From positions 1 to 51,189 of the forward strand of contig NZ_JAGSOV010000056.1 of the NCBI RefSeq assembly GCF_023898865.1: a stretch of 51,189 bases of DNA, read 5' to 3'. Source of the stretch: Pseudonocardia humida. Lineage in GTDB: Bacteria; Actinomycetota; Actinomycetes; Mycobacteriales; Pseudonocardiaceae. Shown piece after piece: positions 24,137 through 33,143 of the stretch (within the stretch, counting starts at the first letter, position 1; every line of letters starts with the position of its first letter). The position numbers and the translations under genes were made by a program. Under the pieces are notes generated by a model that was given only the letters and a program-made list of their open reading frames with translations, had not been told where the DNA came from and ran no database searches.

Positions 24137-25789
24137 ATGGCGATCAACGACGACGTGACCGGCACCCTCACCGGCCTGCTGGACGGGCTCGTCGCCGCCG
24201 ACCCGGACGCGACGGCGGCGCTGGACCGCGTCGACGACGGCTTCCGACCCGTCTCGCGGGCCGCGCTGCGCGAGCACGCCGGGGCGGTGCGCGCGCTGCT
24301 CGCCGCGGCCGGGGTGGGCCCGGGCGACTGCGTCGGCGTCTGGCTGCCCAACTGGTCGGACGCGCTGGCCTGGCAGTTCGCCGCGAGCGGCCTGGGCGCG
24401 CACGTCATCGGGTTGAACACGCGCTACAACGTCGAGGAGGTCGCGCACGTGCTGCGCCGGGCGGCGCCGGGGGTGCTGGCCGTCGCGGCCGGCTTCCACG
24501 ACCTCGACCTCGTCGCCCGGTTGCGACGGGCGGTGGCCGAGGTCGACGGCCCGCCACCGCTGGTCGTCCCGGTCGCCGGACCCGGCGGGGCGGCCCCGGA
24601 TCCGGCGGCCTTCGACGTCGGCGGCGGCACCGCGCTGGTCGACCCGGCCGCCACCCCCGCCGCGGCCCCCGACCGCGACGGCACCGACCTGGCCGTCGCG
24701 TTCACCACCTCCGGCTCGACCGGGCTGCCCAAGCTGGCCGCGCACCGGGAGCGGGCGGTCGTCGAGCACGGCGCCGCCGACGCGGCGCGGCTCGGGATCG
24801 GCCCCGGCGACGTCGTGACGGTGGTGGTGCCGCTGTCGGGCGTCTTCGGCTTCTCCACCGCGGTGGCCGCGCTCGCCGGGGGTGCGGCCTGCCTGCTGGA
24901 GCCGGTCTTCGACCCGCCCGCGACGCTGGCCGCGATGGCCGCGCACGGGGCGACCCACGTGGTCGGCGGCGACGACATGGTCTCCCGGCTGCTTGACGCC
25001 TGGCGGGCGGCCCCGGTGGCGCTGCCGCGCCTGCGCTGGGTCGGGCTGGCCGACTTCATCGGGCGCGTCGAGGAGATCGCCGAGTGGGCCGCCGCCGAGT
25101 TCGGGGCGCTGGCCAGCGGCGTCTACGGCTCGTCCGAGGTGTTCGCGCTGACCCTGGTCTGGCCCGCAGACACCCCGGCGCCGCGCCGCTGGACCGGGGG
25201 TGGCACCCCGGCCTCACCGGCCGTCCGCGTGCGGATCGGCGACCCGGAGACCGGCGACCCGCTGCCCGACGGCGAGCAGGGCGAACTGCTCGTCGCCGGG
25301 CCCACCGTCGTCGACGCCTACCTCGGCTCCCCGGAGGCCGGCGCGGCGGCGTTCACCGCCGACGGCTGGTTCCGCACCGGCGACCTCGCCGTGCGGCACC
25401 CCGACGGCGGCGTCGAGTTCGTCTGCCGGATGGGCGACGTGCTGCGGCTGAGCGGCTTCCTGGTCGCCCCGGCCGAGATCGAGCTGCGGCTCGCCGCGCA
25501 CGACGACGTCGCCACGGCGAAGGTCGTCGGCGCGCGGTCGGCCGAGGGCACCCCGCAGGCCGTCGGGTTCGTGGTGCTCCGCGACGGCGCCACCGCCACC
25601 CCCGACGAGCTGCGCGACTGGTGCGCGGCCACGCTGGCCCGGTTCAAGGTGCCGGCCCGCGTCGAGGTCGTCGAGGCCATGCCGACCACGTCGGGCACCA
25701 ACGGCACCAAGATCCGGGCCGCCACCCTGCGCGAGTGGGCCGAGCAGGGGTTGCCCGAACGGCGGCGCCTGGTTGACTCCCGGGAATGA
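24137..25789 (+). CDS. AMP-binding acyl-CoA ligase family protein
   Basis: This 550-residue adenylate-forming enzyme activates a carboxylic acid as acyl-AMP and then, most likely, acyl-CoA. The P-loop TTSGSTGLPK (190-199), the GVYGSSEVF (A5) and GWFRTGDL (A7) motifs, and the final Lys in SGTNGTKI (A10) are all present. There is no carrier domain. The stop overlaps the next start as ATGA, which couples it to a tartrate/malate-type dehydrogenase, suggesting a short catabolic operon. It is divergent from the ABC operon, and the iron-box-like site lies 104 bases upstream, so shared control is possible but unproven. Substrate unknown. Confidence 0.88.
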   Translation: MAINDDVTGTLTGLLDGLVAADPDATAALDRVDDGFRPVSRAALREHAGAVRALLAAAGVGPGDCVGVWLPNWSDALAWQFAASGLGAHVIGLNTRYNVEEVAHVLRRAAPGVLAVAAGFHDLDLVARLRRAVAEVDGPPPLVVPVAGPGGAAPDPAAFDVGGGTALVDPAATPAAAPDRDGTDLAVAFTTSGSTGLPKLAAHRERAVVEHGAADAARLGIGPGDVVTVVVPLSGVFGFSTAVAALAGGAACLLEPVFDPPATLAAMAAHGATHVVGGDDMVSRLLDAWRAAPVALPRLRWVGLADFIGRVEEIAEWAAAEFGALASGVYGSSEVFALTLVWPADTPAPRRWTGGGTPASPAVRVRIGDPETGDPLPDGEQGELLVAGPTVVDAYLGSPEAGAAAFTADGWFRTGDLAVRHPDGGVEFVCRMGDVLRLSGFLVAPAEIELRLAAHDDVATAKVVGARSAEGTPQAVGFVVLRDGATATPDELRDWCAATLARFKVPARVEVVEAMPTTSGTNGTKIRAATLREWAEQGLPERRRLVDSRE

Positions 25790-26868
25790 CCCGGCACTCC
25801 ATCGCGGTGATCCCCGGCGACGGCATCGGCAACGAGGTCGTCCCGGAGGGGCTCAAGGTGCTGCGGGCGGTCGCCCGGGCGCACTCCCTGGACCTGGAGT
25901 TCGTCTCGTTCGACTTCGCCAGCGCCACCTACTACCAGCGCCACGGCGCCATGCTGCCCGACGACTGGTACGACCGGCTGCACCCGCACGACGCCATCTT
26001 CTTCGGCGCCGTCGGCTGGCCCGCCGTCGTGCCCGACCACGTGTCGCTGTGGGGCAGCCTGCTGCAGTTCCGCCGCCACTTCGACCAGTACGTCAACCTG
26101 CGCCCGTGCCGGCTGATGCCCGGCGTGCGCAGCCCGCTGGCCGACCGCGGCCCCGGCGACATCGACTTCTACGTGGTCCGGGAGAACACCGAGGGCGAGT
26201 ACTCCGCGATCGGCGGCAAGATGTTCGCCGAGACCGACCGCGAGCTCGTCGTCCAGGAGACGGTGATGACCCGCACGGGCGTCGACCGCATCCTCCGGTT
26301 CGCCTTCGACCTGGCCGACTCCCGCCCGAAGAAGCACCTGACCTCGGCGACCAAGAGCAACGGCATCTCGATCACCATGCCGTACTGGGACGAGCGGGTG
26401 GAGGTGGCGGCGAAGCGGTACCCCGAGGTCCGCGTCGACCGCTTCCACATCGACATCCTCACCGCGAACTTCGTGCTGCACCCCGACTGGTTCGACGTGG
26501 TCGTGGCCAGCAACCTGTTCGGCGACATCCTCTCCGACCTCGGCCCCGCCTGCACCGGCACGATCGGCATCGCCCCCAGCGCCAACATCAACCCCACCGG
26601 CGCGGAGCCGAGCCTGTTCGAGCCGGTGCACGGCTCGGCGCCCGACATCAGCGGCCAGGGCATCGCCGACCCGATCGGGCAGATCTGGTGCGGCGCGATG
26701 ATGCTCGAGCACCTGGGGCACGCCGAGGCGGCGGCGGACGTGCTGGGCGCGGTGGAGCGGGTGCTGGCGCGGGGCCCCGCGCGGGCGCCGCTGACGCCGG
26801 ACCTGGGTGGGCGGGGGACGACGCGGGAGCTGGGGGACGCCATCGCCGGGGAGATCGGGGCCGCGTGA
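25786..26868 (+). CDS. Tartrate/D-malate dehydrogenase of the isocitrate/isopropylmalate family
   Basis: This 360-residue NAD-dependent beta-decarboxylating dehydrogenase shows the family landmarks in order: IPGDGIG (8-14), LRPCRLMPG, VRENTEGEYS, KKHLTSATKSNG with the catalytic Lys, NLFGDILSDLG with metal-binding Asp residues, and EPVHGSAPDISG. The RENTEGEYS and YVNLRPCRL patterns favour tartrate/D-malate dehydrogenases (TtuC/DmlA) over leucine or TCA-cycle members, but substrate needs assay. The start codon overlaps the ligase stop. No LysR-type activator, usual for ttuC or dmlA, is adjacent. Confidence 0.87.
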   Translation: MTRHSIAVIPGDGIGNEVVPEGLKVLRAVARAHSLDLEFVSFDFASATYYQRHGAMLPDDWYDRLHPHDAIFFGAVGWPAVVPDHVSLWGSLLQFRRHFDQYVNLRPCRLMPGVRSPLADRGPGDIDFYVVRENTEGEYSAIGGKMFAETDRELVVQETVMTRTGVDRILRFAFDLADSRPKKHLTSATKSNGISITMPYWDERVEVAAKRYPEVRVDRFHIDILTANFVLHPDWFDVVVASNLFGDILSDLGPACTGTIGIAPSANINPTGAEPSLFEPVHGSAPDISGQGIADPIGQIWCGAMMLEHLGHAEAAADVLGAVERVLARGPARAPLTPDLGGRGTTRELGDAIAGEIGAA

Positions 26869-26908
26869 GGGCCCCGTCCGACTCAGGACCAAGGCGAGGA
26901 CCGGCCGG

Positions 26909-28378
26909 TCACCCGGGAGCGGCCTTCGCGCCGGTCGGGGAGATCGCGAACCAGACGCCGTCGGTGCCGTTCGCGCCGGTGGTGGCCAGGCCGGGGGCCT
27001 CGCCGACGCGCAGGTAGAGGGGCCAGCCGTCGAGGGTGACCTGCCGCCCGCCGTCGGGGCGGTCGAGGGCGCCGATGCGGGCCTGGTCGACTCCCCGCCC
27101 GACGACGGGCAGGCCGTCGGTCAGCAGGGGCGCCCAGGTGCCGGTGCACGCGGCGTCGAGGCAGGTCGACGTGGGGGGCCGGGGGGAATCGCGGTCGTTG
27201 CGGTAGACGAGCCGGTACCGGGTGTCGACGACGACGGTGCCGAGCGCGCCCGACTGCACGGCCCACAGGTTCAGCTCGCCGGTGGGGCCGGCGGCGGCGT
27301 GGTCGGCGTGGCCGGCCGCGGGCGCCGCGCCGTGCCCGGAGTGGGAGCCGTCGGGGGGCGGGGTCTGGCTGAGGGCGGCGGCGACGCCGACGGCCAGGGC
27401 CATCACCGCGACCTCCGCGCCCGCCCAGCGCAGCACCGGCGTGCGGCCGGCCAGCAGCCTGCGGCGGGTGAGCCCGCCGAGCCCGGCCAGCACGCCCAGC
27501 AGGACCGTCTTGGCCACGACCAGCCCGCCGTAGCCGGTGTTCCACAGCGACGCCCAGCCGTCGAGCCGGGTGAGGGCGTTGAGCACCCCGGACGCGGCCA
27601 CCGCGAGCAGGCAGCCCGCGGCCAGCGTGGAGAAGCGGGGCAGGGTGTTGTCCAGCAGCGCGCGGTGGCGGGCGACCAGCACCAGCAGCGCGGCCAGCCC
27701 GCCCACCCAGAGCGCGGCCGCGCCCACGTGCAGCGCGACGGCGACGACGGCGAGCTGGTGGTCGGGATCGGCGCCGGAGTGCCCGGTGAGCGCGGGCAGC
27801 ACGGTCCCGACCACGGCGACGAGCGCCGCCACGCGCACCGGGACGGCGTCGTGGCGGCGCACCCGGGCCACGGCGCAGCCCAGGACGGCGGCCGCGCAGA
27901 CGGCGGCCAGCAGCATGCCCCGCCCGGCACCCAGCCGGGTCGCCCATGCGGTGACCTCGCCGGCCGAGAGCTGCAGCGGCGGGCGGCCCAGCGCGTCGGC
28001 CGCGCGCAGGGCGACGCCGACGACGAGCAGCACGAGCCAGGCACCGGCCGCGGCGACGAGGACGCGGTCGGCGCGGCGCTGCACGCGCACCAGGTCGCGC
28101 AGGGCGGCGCCGGGCAGGGAGACCGCGCCGAGCGGGAGCAGCAGGCCGAGGAGCGTCAGCCCGACGCAGACGACGGCGGCGACGTCGGCGCCCGCGCGGG
28201 TGGCGGTCGCCCCGATCCGGACGCCGAGGCCCGACCCGACCAGCGCCCCGCCCAGTGCGCCCGCGCCGATCGCGGCGCCGATCGCGAGCGCCACCCAGGC
28301 GGCCGTGGCCACGCGGTGGCGCGACGCCGGGTCGGTGGCGGCGCCCCGGCGGGCGCCGCCGTCCGCGACTCGCCCCAT
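26909..28378 (-). CDS. CopD-like copper membrane protein fused to a COG4315 secreted-repeat domain
   Basis: This 489-residue two-part protein begins with about 345 residues of eight or nine membrane helices matching CopD/YcnJ copper-resistance proteins. Conserved His residues lie in the GHSGADPDHQLAVVAVALHVG region. A His-rich linker (HSGHG, then GHADH) leads to a C-terminal domain of about 115 residues. This domain has the PF03640/COG4315 pattern: LGTVVVDTRYRLVYRNDRD, then CLDAACTGTWAPLL, QVTLDGWPLYL and GVWFAISPTG. The latter usually occurs as separate lipoproteins. I infer copper handling on the outer face of the membrane. ATG 28378 starts 59 bases after the P450 stop. Confidence 0.85.
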   Translation of the reverse strand: MGRVADGGARRGAATDPASRHRVATAAWVALAIGAAIGAGALGGALVGSGLGVRIGATATRAGADVAAVVCVGLTLLGLLLPLGAVSLPGAALRDLVRVQRRADRVLVAAAGAWLVLLVVGVALRAADALGRPPLQLSAGEVTAWATRLGAGRGMLLAAVCAAAVLGCAVARVRRHDAVPVRVAALVAVVGTVLPALTGHSGADPDHQLAVVAVALHVGAAALWVGGLAALLVLVARHRALLDNTLPRFSTLAAGCLLAVAASGVLNALTRLDGWASLWNTGYGGLVVAKTVLLGVLAGLGGLTRRRLLAGRTPVLRWAGAEVAVMALAVGVAAALSQTPPPDGSHSGHGAAPAAGHADHAAAGPTGELNLWAVQSGALGTVVVDTRYRLVYRNDRDSPRPPTSTCLDAACTGTWAPLLTDGLPVVGRGVDQARIGALDRPDGGRQVTLDGWPLYLRVGEAPGLATTGANGTDGVWFAISPTGAKAAPG

Positions 28379-28436
28379 GGGCTCCGACGGTAGCCCAGCA
28401 GAGCGCCCGGGATCGGGCACCGGGGGCCGCTGCGGC

Positions 28437-29774
28437 TCAGCCGGCCGGTGGCCCGAGCCGGACCGGCAGGCTGTCGATGCCGTGCACGATCGAACTGCGC
28501 CGGAACGGCAGCGAACCCGCGTCGGCCGCCAACCGCAGGTGCGGGAACCGGCGCACCAGCGCGGGCAGCGCCGCGCGCAGCTCGATCTTGCCGAGCTCGG
28601 CGCCGACGCAGCGGTGGATGCCGTGGCCGAAGGCCAGGTGGCGGGTCGAGGGCAGGGACGGGTCGAACCGGTCGGCGTCCGGGCGCAGCGCGGGATCGCG
28701 GTTGGCCGCGCTGAGCGAGCACACCACGACCGCGCCCGGCTTGACCTCCCGGTCGCCGATCCGCACCGGCTTCAGCGCGACCCGCGGGAACGCGACCTGC
28801 ACCACGCTGAGGTAGCGCAGCAGCTCCTCGACGAACGGCTCCACCGCGGCGTCGTCGGTGCGGATCTGCTCGAACAGCTCGGGGTTCTGCATGAGCAGCA
28901 GCGCGCCCATGGCGATCGTGCTGGCCGTGGTCTCCAGCCCGCCGGTGAGCAGGCCGTCGGCCAGCCCGGCGAGCTCGCGGTCGGTGAACTCGTCGCCGTG
29001 GTCGCGCACCAGCCGCCCGAGCAGGCCGTCGCCCGGGGCGACCCGCTGCTGGCGGATGATCCGCAGCAGGTAGTCGACGCCGCTCTCCACCGCGCCGACG
29101 GCCGCGTTGGCCCCGTCGGCCAGGTCGAACCGCGACGTGCTCAGCCGCTGGAAGTCGGCGCGCTCCTCGTAGGGGACGCCGAGCAGCTCGCAGATGGCCA
29201 GCGAGGGCACCGGGAACGCGAACGCCGAGACGAGGTCGACCGGGCCGGACTGCTCGGCCAGCGCGTCGAGCTGCTCGGCGACCACCGCCTCGATGCGGGG
29301 CACGAGCCGCTGCAGGCGCCTGCCGGTGAACTCCGGGGTCAGCACGCGGCGCAGCCGGGTGTGCTCGGGCGGGTCGGTGAAGCCCAGACCGCCGGGGTGG
29401 TTCTGCGAGGGCAGGCCGACCGCGCGGGCGAAGTTGAGGTAGTCGGTGCTGAACGTCGTGGACGGCGCGGCGAGCACCTCGCGGGCCTGCTCGTAGCCGG
29501 TGACCAGCCACGCGCCCGCGCGCAGCGGCACCGGGATGCGGCTGACCGGCGAGCGTTCCCGTAGCCTGCCCAGGCGCGGGATCGGGTCCATGCCGTCGCG
29601 CCGCAGCGGGACGACGGAGATGGCCGGCAGCAGCCGCAGCGCCACCGGGGCGGCCCGGGTGAGCAGCGCTCCCACCGCGTTGCGCAGCCGCCGCCGGGCG
29701 CTGGCGGTGCCCCGCCTCAGCATCGCCGACCCCGGCCCTCGAGCACCGGCGTCCGACGTTCGCGAATCGGTCAC
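28437..29774 (-). CDS. Cytochrome P450
   Basis: This 445-residue soluble heme monooxygenase shows the I-helix GGLETTAS (278-285), the ExxR in EELLR (317-320) and the heme loop FGHGIHRCVG with ligand Cys389. The N-terminus is about 45 residues longer than in most bacterial P450s and is Arg/Ala-rich. The GTG at 29774 has GGAG about 14 bases upstream, so a later start is possible. It lies between the sugar-transport operon and the CopD fusion, all on the minus strand, with a 151-bp gap that may hold its own promoter. No ferredoxin partner gene adjoins it. Substrate unknown. Confidence 0.9.
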   Translation of the reverse strand: MTDSRTSDAGARGPGSAMLRRGTASARRRLRNAVGALLTRAAPVALRLLPAISVVPLRRDGMDPIPRLGRLRERSPVSRIPVPLRAGAWLVTGYEQAREVLAAPSTTFSTDYLNFARAVGLPSQNHPGGLGFTDPPEHTRLRRVLTPEFTGRRLQRLVPRIEAVVAEQLDALAEQSGPVDLVSAFAFPVPSLAICELLGVPYEERADFQRLSTSRFDLADGANAAVGAVESGVDYLLRIIRQQRVAPGDGLLGRLVRDHGDEFTDRELAGLADGLLTGGLETTASTIAMGALLLMQNPELFEQIRTDDAAVEPFVEELLRYLSVVQVAFPRVALKPVRIGDREVKPGAVVVCSLSAANRDPALRPDADRFDPSLPSTRHLAFGHGIHRCVGAELGKIELRAALPALVRRFPHLRLAADAGSLPFRRSSIVHGIDSLPVRLGPPAG

Positions 29775-29925
29775 GGGGAACGATCCTTCTCCTGGCACCT
29801 GCGGCGGGTCCCAGCCGGTCCCGCCTCGTACCCCGACGTTATCCCCGAGCGCGATCGCCGCGGTCGGCGGCATGATCGGGGGTCTCCGCGCGGTGGGGGA
29901 CGAGGTCGGTGCGACCACCGGCGGG

Positions 29926-30819
29926 TCAGCCCTTCACCGCGCCGCCGAAGGTGAAGGCGCCGCCGAGCCTGCGCGAGAGCAGCAGGTAGAGCAGCACCGC
30001 GGGCAGCGAGTACAGCAGCGAGTACGCGGCCAGCTCGCCGTAGACGACCTGCCCGTACTGGCTGAAGAAGGTGTAGATGCTCACCGAGGCCGGCAGCTGG
30101 TCGTTGGACAGCAGCAGGATGAACGGGACGAAGAAGTTCCCCCACAGCCCGATGAAGGTGTAGAGCGCGACCACCGCCAGGCCCGGCCACATCAGCGGCA
30201 GCACCACGTGCCGGAGCGCCTTCATCGGCGAGGCGCCGTCGGTCCAGGCCGCCTCCTCCAGCTCGATCGGCACGGCGTCCATGAAGTTCTTGGCCAGCCA
30301 GATGGCGATCGGCAGGGCCGTGGTGGCCATGAACAGGATCGTGCCGCTGGTCGTGTCGATCAGGTTGAGCTGCACGAACAGCCCGTAGACCGGCACCATG
30401 ATCGCGGTGATCGGCAGCCCGGTGCTGAACAGCACGGTGAGCAGGAACGGCCGTTTGAACCGCGACCGGTAGCGCGAGAGCGGGTACGCGGCCAGCACCG
30501 AGCAGACCATCGTGATGATCGTCGCGCTGCCGCACAGCACCAGCCCGTTCCACATCGGGCGGTAGGTGGTGTCCTCGTCGAGCACGGCCCGGAAGTTGTC
30601 CAGCGTCCACGGCGCGGGCCAGTCGACGCCCAGCCCCGCGGTGCCGTTGAACGCGGCCAGCAGCACCCACAGCAGCGGGACCACGTAGCCCGCCGCGATG
30701 ACCAGCAGCACCGCGTTCACCACGCTCCGGCCCACCCACCGCCGATGCGGCCGGGCCGTGGTCGGCGCCGCGGGGGCCTTCGCCGCGCGGGGCCGACTGG
30801 GGAGATCGGTCGCGGTCAT
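29926..30819 (-). CDS. Carbohydrate ABC transporter permease, MalG type
   Basis: This 297-residue inner-membrane permease has six predicted helices and the cytoplasmic EAA loop (EEAAWTDGASPMKALRHVVLP) that docks to the ATPase. Its ATG is joined to the upstream permease stop as TGATG. With the MalF-type permease and the binding protein it forms a sugar importer of the CUT1 type. No ATPase gene is present in the operon, so a shared MsiK-like ATPase encoded elsewhere is expected, as is common in actinobacteria. Confidence 0.92.
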   Translation of the reverse strand: MTATDLPSRPRAAKAPAAPTTARPHRRWVGRSVVNAVLLVIAAGYVVPLLWVLLAAFNGTAGLGVDWPAPWTLDNFRAVLDEDTTYRPMWNGLVLCGSATIITMVCSVLAAYPLSRYRSRFKRPFLLTVLFSTGLPITAIMVPVYGLFVQLNLIDTTSGTILFMATTALPIAIWLAKNFMDAVPIELEEAAWTDGASPMKALRHVVLPLMWPGLAVVALYTFIGLWGNFFVPFILLLSNDQLPASVSIYTFFSQYGQVVYGELAAYSLLYSLPAVLLYLLLSRRLGGAFTFGGAVKG

Positions 30820-31733
30820 CAGGGGTTCTCCTCCAGCCGCAGGGCCCGCAGGTAGACCACCGAGAACACGCCGCCGATGAGCAGCAGCACCAGGGCGAGC
30901 GCGGTGCCGTAGCCGAGGTCGGAGAACTGGAAGGCCTGCTGGTAGGCGTAGATCGGCAGGGTCATGCTGCGGTCGCTGGGCCCGCCCTTGGTCATGGTCC
31001 AGATCAGCCCGAACACCGACAGCGTCTGCAGGGTGATCAGCATCAGGTTGGTGGCGATGGTGCGGCGCAGCATCGGCAGCGTCACCGACACCAGCTTCCG
31101 CCACGGGCCGGCGCCGTCGACGACCGCGGCCTCCTCGATCTCCTTGGGCACCTCGGAGAGCGCTGCGGAGTAGACGAGCATCGAGAACGCCGTCCCGCGC
31201 CAGATGTTGGCCAGCGACACGGCCAGGATCGGGGTGGTGAACAGCCAGTTCTGGGTGGGCAGCCCGAGCCCGATCAGCCAGCCGTTGAGCGAGCCGTCCG
31301 GGCCCAGGAACGCCACCCACAGGTAGCCCGCGACCACCTCGGGCAGCACCCAGGCGCCGATCACGATGGCGCTGACCAGCGCCCGCACCACCTTCGCGCC
31401 CGAGCGCATCAGCAGCGCCAGCAGCATGCCCAGCACGTTCTGCCCGATGATCGCCGAGACCACCGTGAAGATCACCGTGTAGACCACCGACTGGCCGAAC
31501 GCCGGGCTGGTGAAGGCGCGCACGAAGTTGTCGAAGCCGACGAACTCGGTGCTCGACGAGCCGGTGAGCGCCATGTCGGTGAAGGCCGAGTAGATGCAGT
31601 ACAGGATCGGCCCGGCCAGGAAGGCGACCAGCAGCACCACCGACGGCACCAGCGGCAGCCCCCGCAGCAGGGTCCCGGCCGCCGCCATGCGGCGGTCGGA
31701 ACCCTGCGTGCGACCTATGGTCGACGCCGTCAC
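30819..31733 (-). CDS. Carbohydrate ABC transporter permease, MalF type
   Basis: This 304-residue permease has six helices and an EAA loop (EEAAVVDGAGPWRKLVSVTLP). It starts at GTG 31733, overlapping the stop of the binding-protein gene (GTGA), and its own stop shares a base with the next ATG, so the three transport genes are tightly coupled. The periplasmic loop after helix 1 (FVGFDNFVRAFTSPAFG) matches CUT1 permeases for oligosaccharides. The cargo is inferred from the adjacent alpha-mannosidase. Confidence 0.92.
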   Translation of the reverse strand: MTASTIGRTQGSDRRMAAAGTLLRGLPLVPSVVLLVAFLAGPILYCIYSAFTDMALTGSSSTEFVGFDNFVRAFTSPAFGQSVVYTVIFTVVSAIIGQNVLGMLLALLMRSGAKVVRALVSAIVIGAWVLPEVVAGYLWVAFLGPDGSLNGWLIGLGLPTQNWLFTTPILAVSLANIWRGTAFSMLVYSAALSEVPKEIEEAAVVDGAGPWRKLVSVTLPMLRRTIATNLMLITLQTLSVFGLIWTMTKGGPSDRSMTLPIYAYQQAFQFSDLGYGTALALVLLLIGGVFSVVYLRALRLEENP

Positions 31734-33103
31734 GGCGCGGGCTGCACCGCGTCGCCGGCGATGGCCCGGACCTGCTCGTCGTAGGCCTGCGCGGCCGCCG
31801 CGACGTCACCGCCGGTGATCACCGTCTCGGTGGCCACCTGGATCTCGTTGGAGATCCGCGGGTACACCGCGTACGCCGGGCGGTAGGTGGTGATCGGCAC
31901 CAGCGAGGCGAAGAACTCGTTGGTCGGGTTCGCCTGCAGGTAGCTCGGGTCGGTCGCGACGTCGTCGCGCACCGGGATCTGCACGTTGTCGACGGCCCAC
32001 CTCAGCTGGCGGTCCTTGTCGCCGAGCAGGGCGATCAGCTGCCACGCCATGTCGGGGTTGTCGGAGTTCTGCGGGATCGCCCAGGTCCAGCCGCCGGACA
32101 TGCTCACCCGGCCGGGCGCCTGGCCCTGCTGGGTGGGCCAGGCCGCGTTGCCCAGCACCGTGCTCCACTGCGGCCACGGCGCGGCCCCGGTGTCCAGCCA
32201 GTTCTGCGAGATCCACGAGCCGTCCAGGCTGATAACCACCTTGCCCTGCGGCAGCAGCTGCTGGTTGACCGTGTTGTTCCAGTTCGGGTCGAGCACCTGC
32301 TGCGCCGACGGGCCGAGGCCCTCGTCGTAGACGGTCTTGATGAACTGCAGCGAGTCGGTGAAGCCCTTGCTGCCGACCACCCACTTCTGGCTGGCGTCGT
32401 CGTAGAGCGTGTCGCCGGTGCCGTAGAGCAGCATCTCGAAGCCCTGCATGGACGCCGACTCGCCGACGGCCTTGCCCGCGTAGATGTTGAACGGGATGAC
32501 GCCCGGCAGCGCGGCCTTGATCGCGCGGGCCGCGGTCAGCACCTCGTCCCAGGTGCGCGGCTGCCAGTCGGCCGGCAGGCCGGCCTGGGCGAATAGTTCT
32601 TTGTTGTACCAAAGGCCGCGGGTGTCGGTGCCGTCCGGGATGCCGTAGGTCTTGCCGTCCAGCGCCTTGCCCGCGCCCTTGGCGGTCTCGGTGAACCGCT
32701 CCCACTCCGGCCAGTCGGCCAGCTGGTCGTCCAGCGGGCGCAGGTAGCCGGCCTCGATGTCGGAGTTGATCAAGAAGGTGTCCTCGTAGACCACGTCCGG
32801 GGAGGTCCGCGGCGAGCGCATCTGCAGCTGGAGCTTGGTGAAGTAGTCGTCCTCGGAGGCGACCACGGGCTCCAGCTGCACCGTGACCCCGGGGTTGGCC
32901 TTCTCGAACTCGGTCTTCACCCCGGTCAGGTAGTTCTCCTGGATCCGCGAGTCGCCCCACTGCCGGTAGCTGACCGTGATCGTGTTCGCGTCACCGTCGC
33001 CGGAATCGCTGCCGCACGCGGTGAGCCCGGCGGCCAGCACCCCCGCCGCGGCCATGGCCACCATCCCGCGCCATCTCGCGGGCCTGTCCACCTGAGTTGC
33101 CAT
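31730..33103 (-). CDS. Extracellular sugar-binding lipoprotein of a CUT1 ABC importer
   Basis: This 457-residue lipoprotein has a twin-region N-terminus (RWRGMVAMAAAG) and lipobox GLTAC. The rest matches family 1 solute-binding proteins, with NPGVTVQLEPV, TDTRGLWYNKELF and MSGGWTWAIPQ typical of oligosaccharide binders. ATG 33103 is preceded by GGAGGGCGAG. It is the first transport gene after the GH38 alpha-mannosidase (40-bp gap). The likely ligand is a mannose-containing oligosaccharide, inferred from context only. Confidence 0.92.
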   Translation of the reverse strand: MATQVDRPARWRGMVAMAAAGVLAAGLTACGSDSGDGDANTITVSYRQWGDSRIQENYLTGVKTEFEKANPGVTVQLEPVVASEDDYFTKLQLQMRSPRTSPDVVYEDTFLINSDIEAGYLRPLDDQLADWPEWERFTETAKGAGKALDGKTYGIPDGTDTRGLWYNKELFAQAGLPADWQPRTWDEVLTAARAIKAALPGVIPFNIYAGKAVGESASMQGFEMLLYGTGDTLYDDASQKWVVGSKGFTDSLQFIKTVYDEGLGPSAQQVLDPNWNNTVNQQLLPQGKVVISLDGSWISQNWLDTGAAPWPQWSTVLGNAAWPTQQGQAPGRVSMSGGWTWAIPQNSDNPDMAWQLIALLGDKDRQLRWAVDNVQIPVRDDVATDPSYLQANPTNEFFASLVPITTYRPAYAVYPRISNEIQVATETVITGGDVAAAAQAYDEQVRAIAGDAVQPAP

Positions 33104-33143
33104 CTCGCCCTCCGTCGGGTCGATGTGCCGTGGGGTGTCGGGG

